Assembly (NCBI GenBank): GCA_900540545.1
Contig: UQGJ01000006.1
Span: 77,178 to 141,177 of the forward strand
Reading direction: 5' to 3'
DNA length: 64,000 bases
From: an uncultured Eubacteriales bacterium
GTDB lineage: Bacteria; Bacillota; Clostridia; Oscillospirales; Oscillospiraceae
Within the stretch, counting starts at the first letter, position 1. Every line of letters starts with the position of its first letter. Shown piece by piece: positions 62,751 through 64,000 of the stretch. The notes under the pieces were generated by a model. That model did no database searches and was not told where the DNA came from. It saw nothing but the letters and a program-made list of their open reading frames with translations. Position numbers and translations under genes: made by a program.

Positions 62751-63920
62751 ATGACTGAAATGATTCTGCTGAAGCTGGGCGAGCTGGTGCTCAAGGGGGT
62801 CAACCGCTATACCTTTGAGGACAAGCTCAAGTCCAACATCACCCGCCGCCTGCGCCCCCTGGGCAAGTTCAAGGTCTACACCCGCCAGTCCATCTGCTAC
62901 GTGGAGCCCCTGGAGGACACCTGCGACATGGACGCCGCCTACGACGCTATGCAGAAGGTCTTTGGCGTCATCGGCCTGAGCCGGGCCAAGGCCTGCGAAA
63001 AGACCAAGGAGGCCATGCTGGCCACCGTCCAGTCCTATCTGGCCGACTACCTGGTGGGGGAAAAGACCTTCAAGGTGGAATCCAAGCGGGCGGACAAGTC
63101 CTTCCCCATGACCTCCATCGCCCTCAGCCAGTGGGTGGGCGGCGAGCTGGACGACCTGTACCCCAACCTCCACGTGGACGTCCACCACCCCCAACTCTCT
63201 ATCCATCTGGAGGTCCGGGACTACGCCGCCTTCGTCCACGCCGATCCCGTTCCGGGGGCCGGCGGCCTGCCCGTGGGCACCAGCGGCAAGGCCGTGAGCC
63301 TCCTCTCCGGGGGCATCGACTCCCCCGTCTCCTCCTGGATGATGGCCCGTCGGGGTCTGGCCCTGGAGATGGTCCACTTCTACTCCTACCCCTACACCTC
63401 CCCCGAGGCCAAGGAAAAGGTCCTGGACCTGGCCAGGCTCCTCACCCCCTGGACCGGGCGGCTCACCGTCCACGTGGTCCCCTTCACCCACATCCAGGAG
63501 GAGCTGCGCCGCTCCTGCCCCGAGGATTACTTCACCCTGCTCATGCGCCGGTTCATGATGCGCATCTCCGAGGCGGTGGCCCACCGAGTCGGCGCCCACG
63601 CCCTGGTCACCGGCGAGAGCCTGGGCCAGGTGGCCAGCCAGACCATGGACGCCATGGCCGTCACCGGGGCCGTGGTGGGGATGCCCGTGTTCCGCCCCCT
63701 GGTGGGCATGGACAAGGAGGAGGTGGTCCAGCTCTCCCGGAAAATCGGCACCTTCGAGACCTCCATCCTCCCCTACGAGGACTGCTGCACCGTCTTTACC
63801 CCCCGCCACCCCCGGACCCGCCCCAAGCTGGACGAGATCGAGACCATCGAGGCCCCCCTGGACATCGAAGGTCTGGTCAACGAGGCGCTAGAGGGGATCG
63901 AGCGAGTACAGCTGGGGTAA
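62751..63920 (+). CDS. thiI: tRNA 4-thiouridine synthase / sulfurtransferase ThiI (389 aa)
   Basis: AAAGGAG precedes ATG 62751. An N-terminal ferredoxin-like plus THUMP domain (~5-165) binds tRNA, and the C-terminal PP-loop ATPase has SGGIDSP (186-192). Ending at 389 aa, it lacks the rhodanese domain of the long enteric form, as in most Firmicutes, so sulfur must come from a cysteine desulfurase partner encoded elsewhere. DCCTVFTPRHPRTRP, typical of the family, lies near the end. It follows comM by 99 nt and may share its transcript. Confidence 0.94.
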   Translation: MTEMILLKLGELVLKGVNRYTFEDKLKSNITRRLRPLGKFKVYTRQSICYVEPLEDTCDMDAAYDAMQKVFGVIGLSRAKACEKTKEAMLATVQSYLADYLVGEKTFKVESKRADKSFPMTSIALSQWVGGELDDLYPNLHVDVHHPQLSIHLEVRDYAAFVHADPVPGAGGLPVGTSGKAVSLLSGGIDSPVSSWMMARRGLALEMVHFYSYPYTSPEAKEKVLDLARLLTPWTGRLTVHVVPFTHIQEELRRSCPEDYFTLLMRRFMMRISEAVAHRVGAHALVTGESLGQVASQTMDAMAVTGAVVGMPVFRPLVGMDKEEVVQLSRKIGTFETSILPYEDCCTVFTPRHPRTRPKLDEIETIEAPLDIEGLVNEALEGIERVQLG

Positions 63921-63924
63921 GAAC

Positions 63925-64000
63925 GATTCGGAGCGTCCCCCTCCAGGGGGCGGCGCTCCCGCGCGGGGGTCCTCTTTCTCATTTGAGAAAGAGGACGGAA
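63925..64000. repeat. Start of another MITE-like copy at the window edge
   Basis: GTCCTCTTTCTC...GAGAAAGAGGAC (63969-63996) is an end hairpin of the MITE family, followed by GGAA. The flank GGAGCG..CGGCGCTCCCGCGCGGGGGTCC (63931-63971, in pieces) matches, in inverted orientation, the sequence just outside copy 3's right end (55505-55547). The element is cut by the window edge. Confidence 0.75.

Overview
The window is GC-rich (roughly 60-65% by eye) and carries Gram-positive, endospore-former and anaerobe signatures: a PdaB-like polysaccharide deacetylase, a CwlJ-GerQ pair, pyruvate:ferredoxin oxidoreductase, SipW-type signal peptidases and strong AGGAGG ribosome binding sites. A high-GC clostridium of the Oscillospiraceae (Flavonifractor/Lawsonibacter-like) is the best guess; no rRNA or other taxonomic marker is present to prove it.

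Layout. 1-3.5 kb: the end of a type I-C CRISPR-Cas locus (cas1 cut by the window edge, cas2, leader, 31 repeats/30 spacers). 3.5-4.7 kb: an array-distal perfect hairpin and two overlapping minus-strand genes, one sigma-factor-like. 4.7-5.5 kb: pdaB-like gene. 5.7-30.3 kb: the centrepiece, 15 co-directional genes that look like one extracellular-matrix/surface-fibre locus: six exported proteins with SipW-type (TasA/CalY-like) signal peptides, two other membrane-anchored ectodomain proteins, three ER-type signal peptidases, a PilZ (c-di-GMP receptor) protein, a membrane-anchored McrB-like AAA+ ATPase, a McrC/DUF2357-like protein whose nuclease end is replaced by a tandem-repeat coiled coil and a proline-rich tail, and a 3458-residue GLUG-repeat surface protein. 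30.4-36.8 kb: an SDR oxidoreductase with an extra C-terminal domain, a LysM protein, an EamA transporter, and a three-gene operon with a radical-SAM protein whose leader contains a perfect parS site. 37.4-42.4 kb: a complete branched-chain amino-acid ABC transporter (livKHMGF order of transcription). 42.5-47.9 kb: a FabG-like reductase and a MoxR-DUF58-transglutaminase operon. 48-54.9 kb: hypothetical gene, tRNA-Val, MerR regulator, collagen-like protein, prfC, a zinc-ribbon membrane protein and cwlJ-gerQ. 55.6-64 kb: PFOR, an SLH-like protein, comM/yifB and thiI.

Dispersed non-coding repeats are prominent: a ~0.6 kb MITE-like family with hairpin-containing terminal inverted repeats (two full copies, one truncated copy, one cut by the right edge), and smaller palindromic intergenic elements inside the matrix cluster.

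The matrix cluster is the best candidate for a poorly described system. Its composition suggests a c-di-GMP-responsive, signal-peptidase-processed fibre or matrix, with a nuclease-less McrBC-like AAA+ module on the cytoplasmic face of the membrane. That functional reading is inference. The gene content and motifs are read directly from the sequence.
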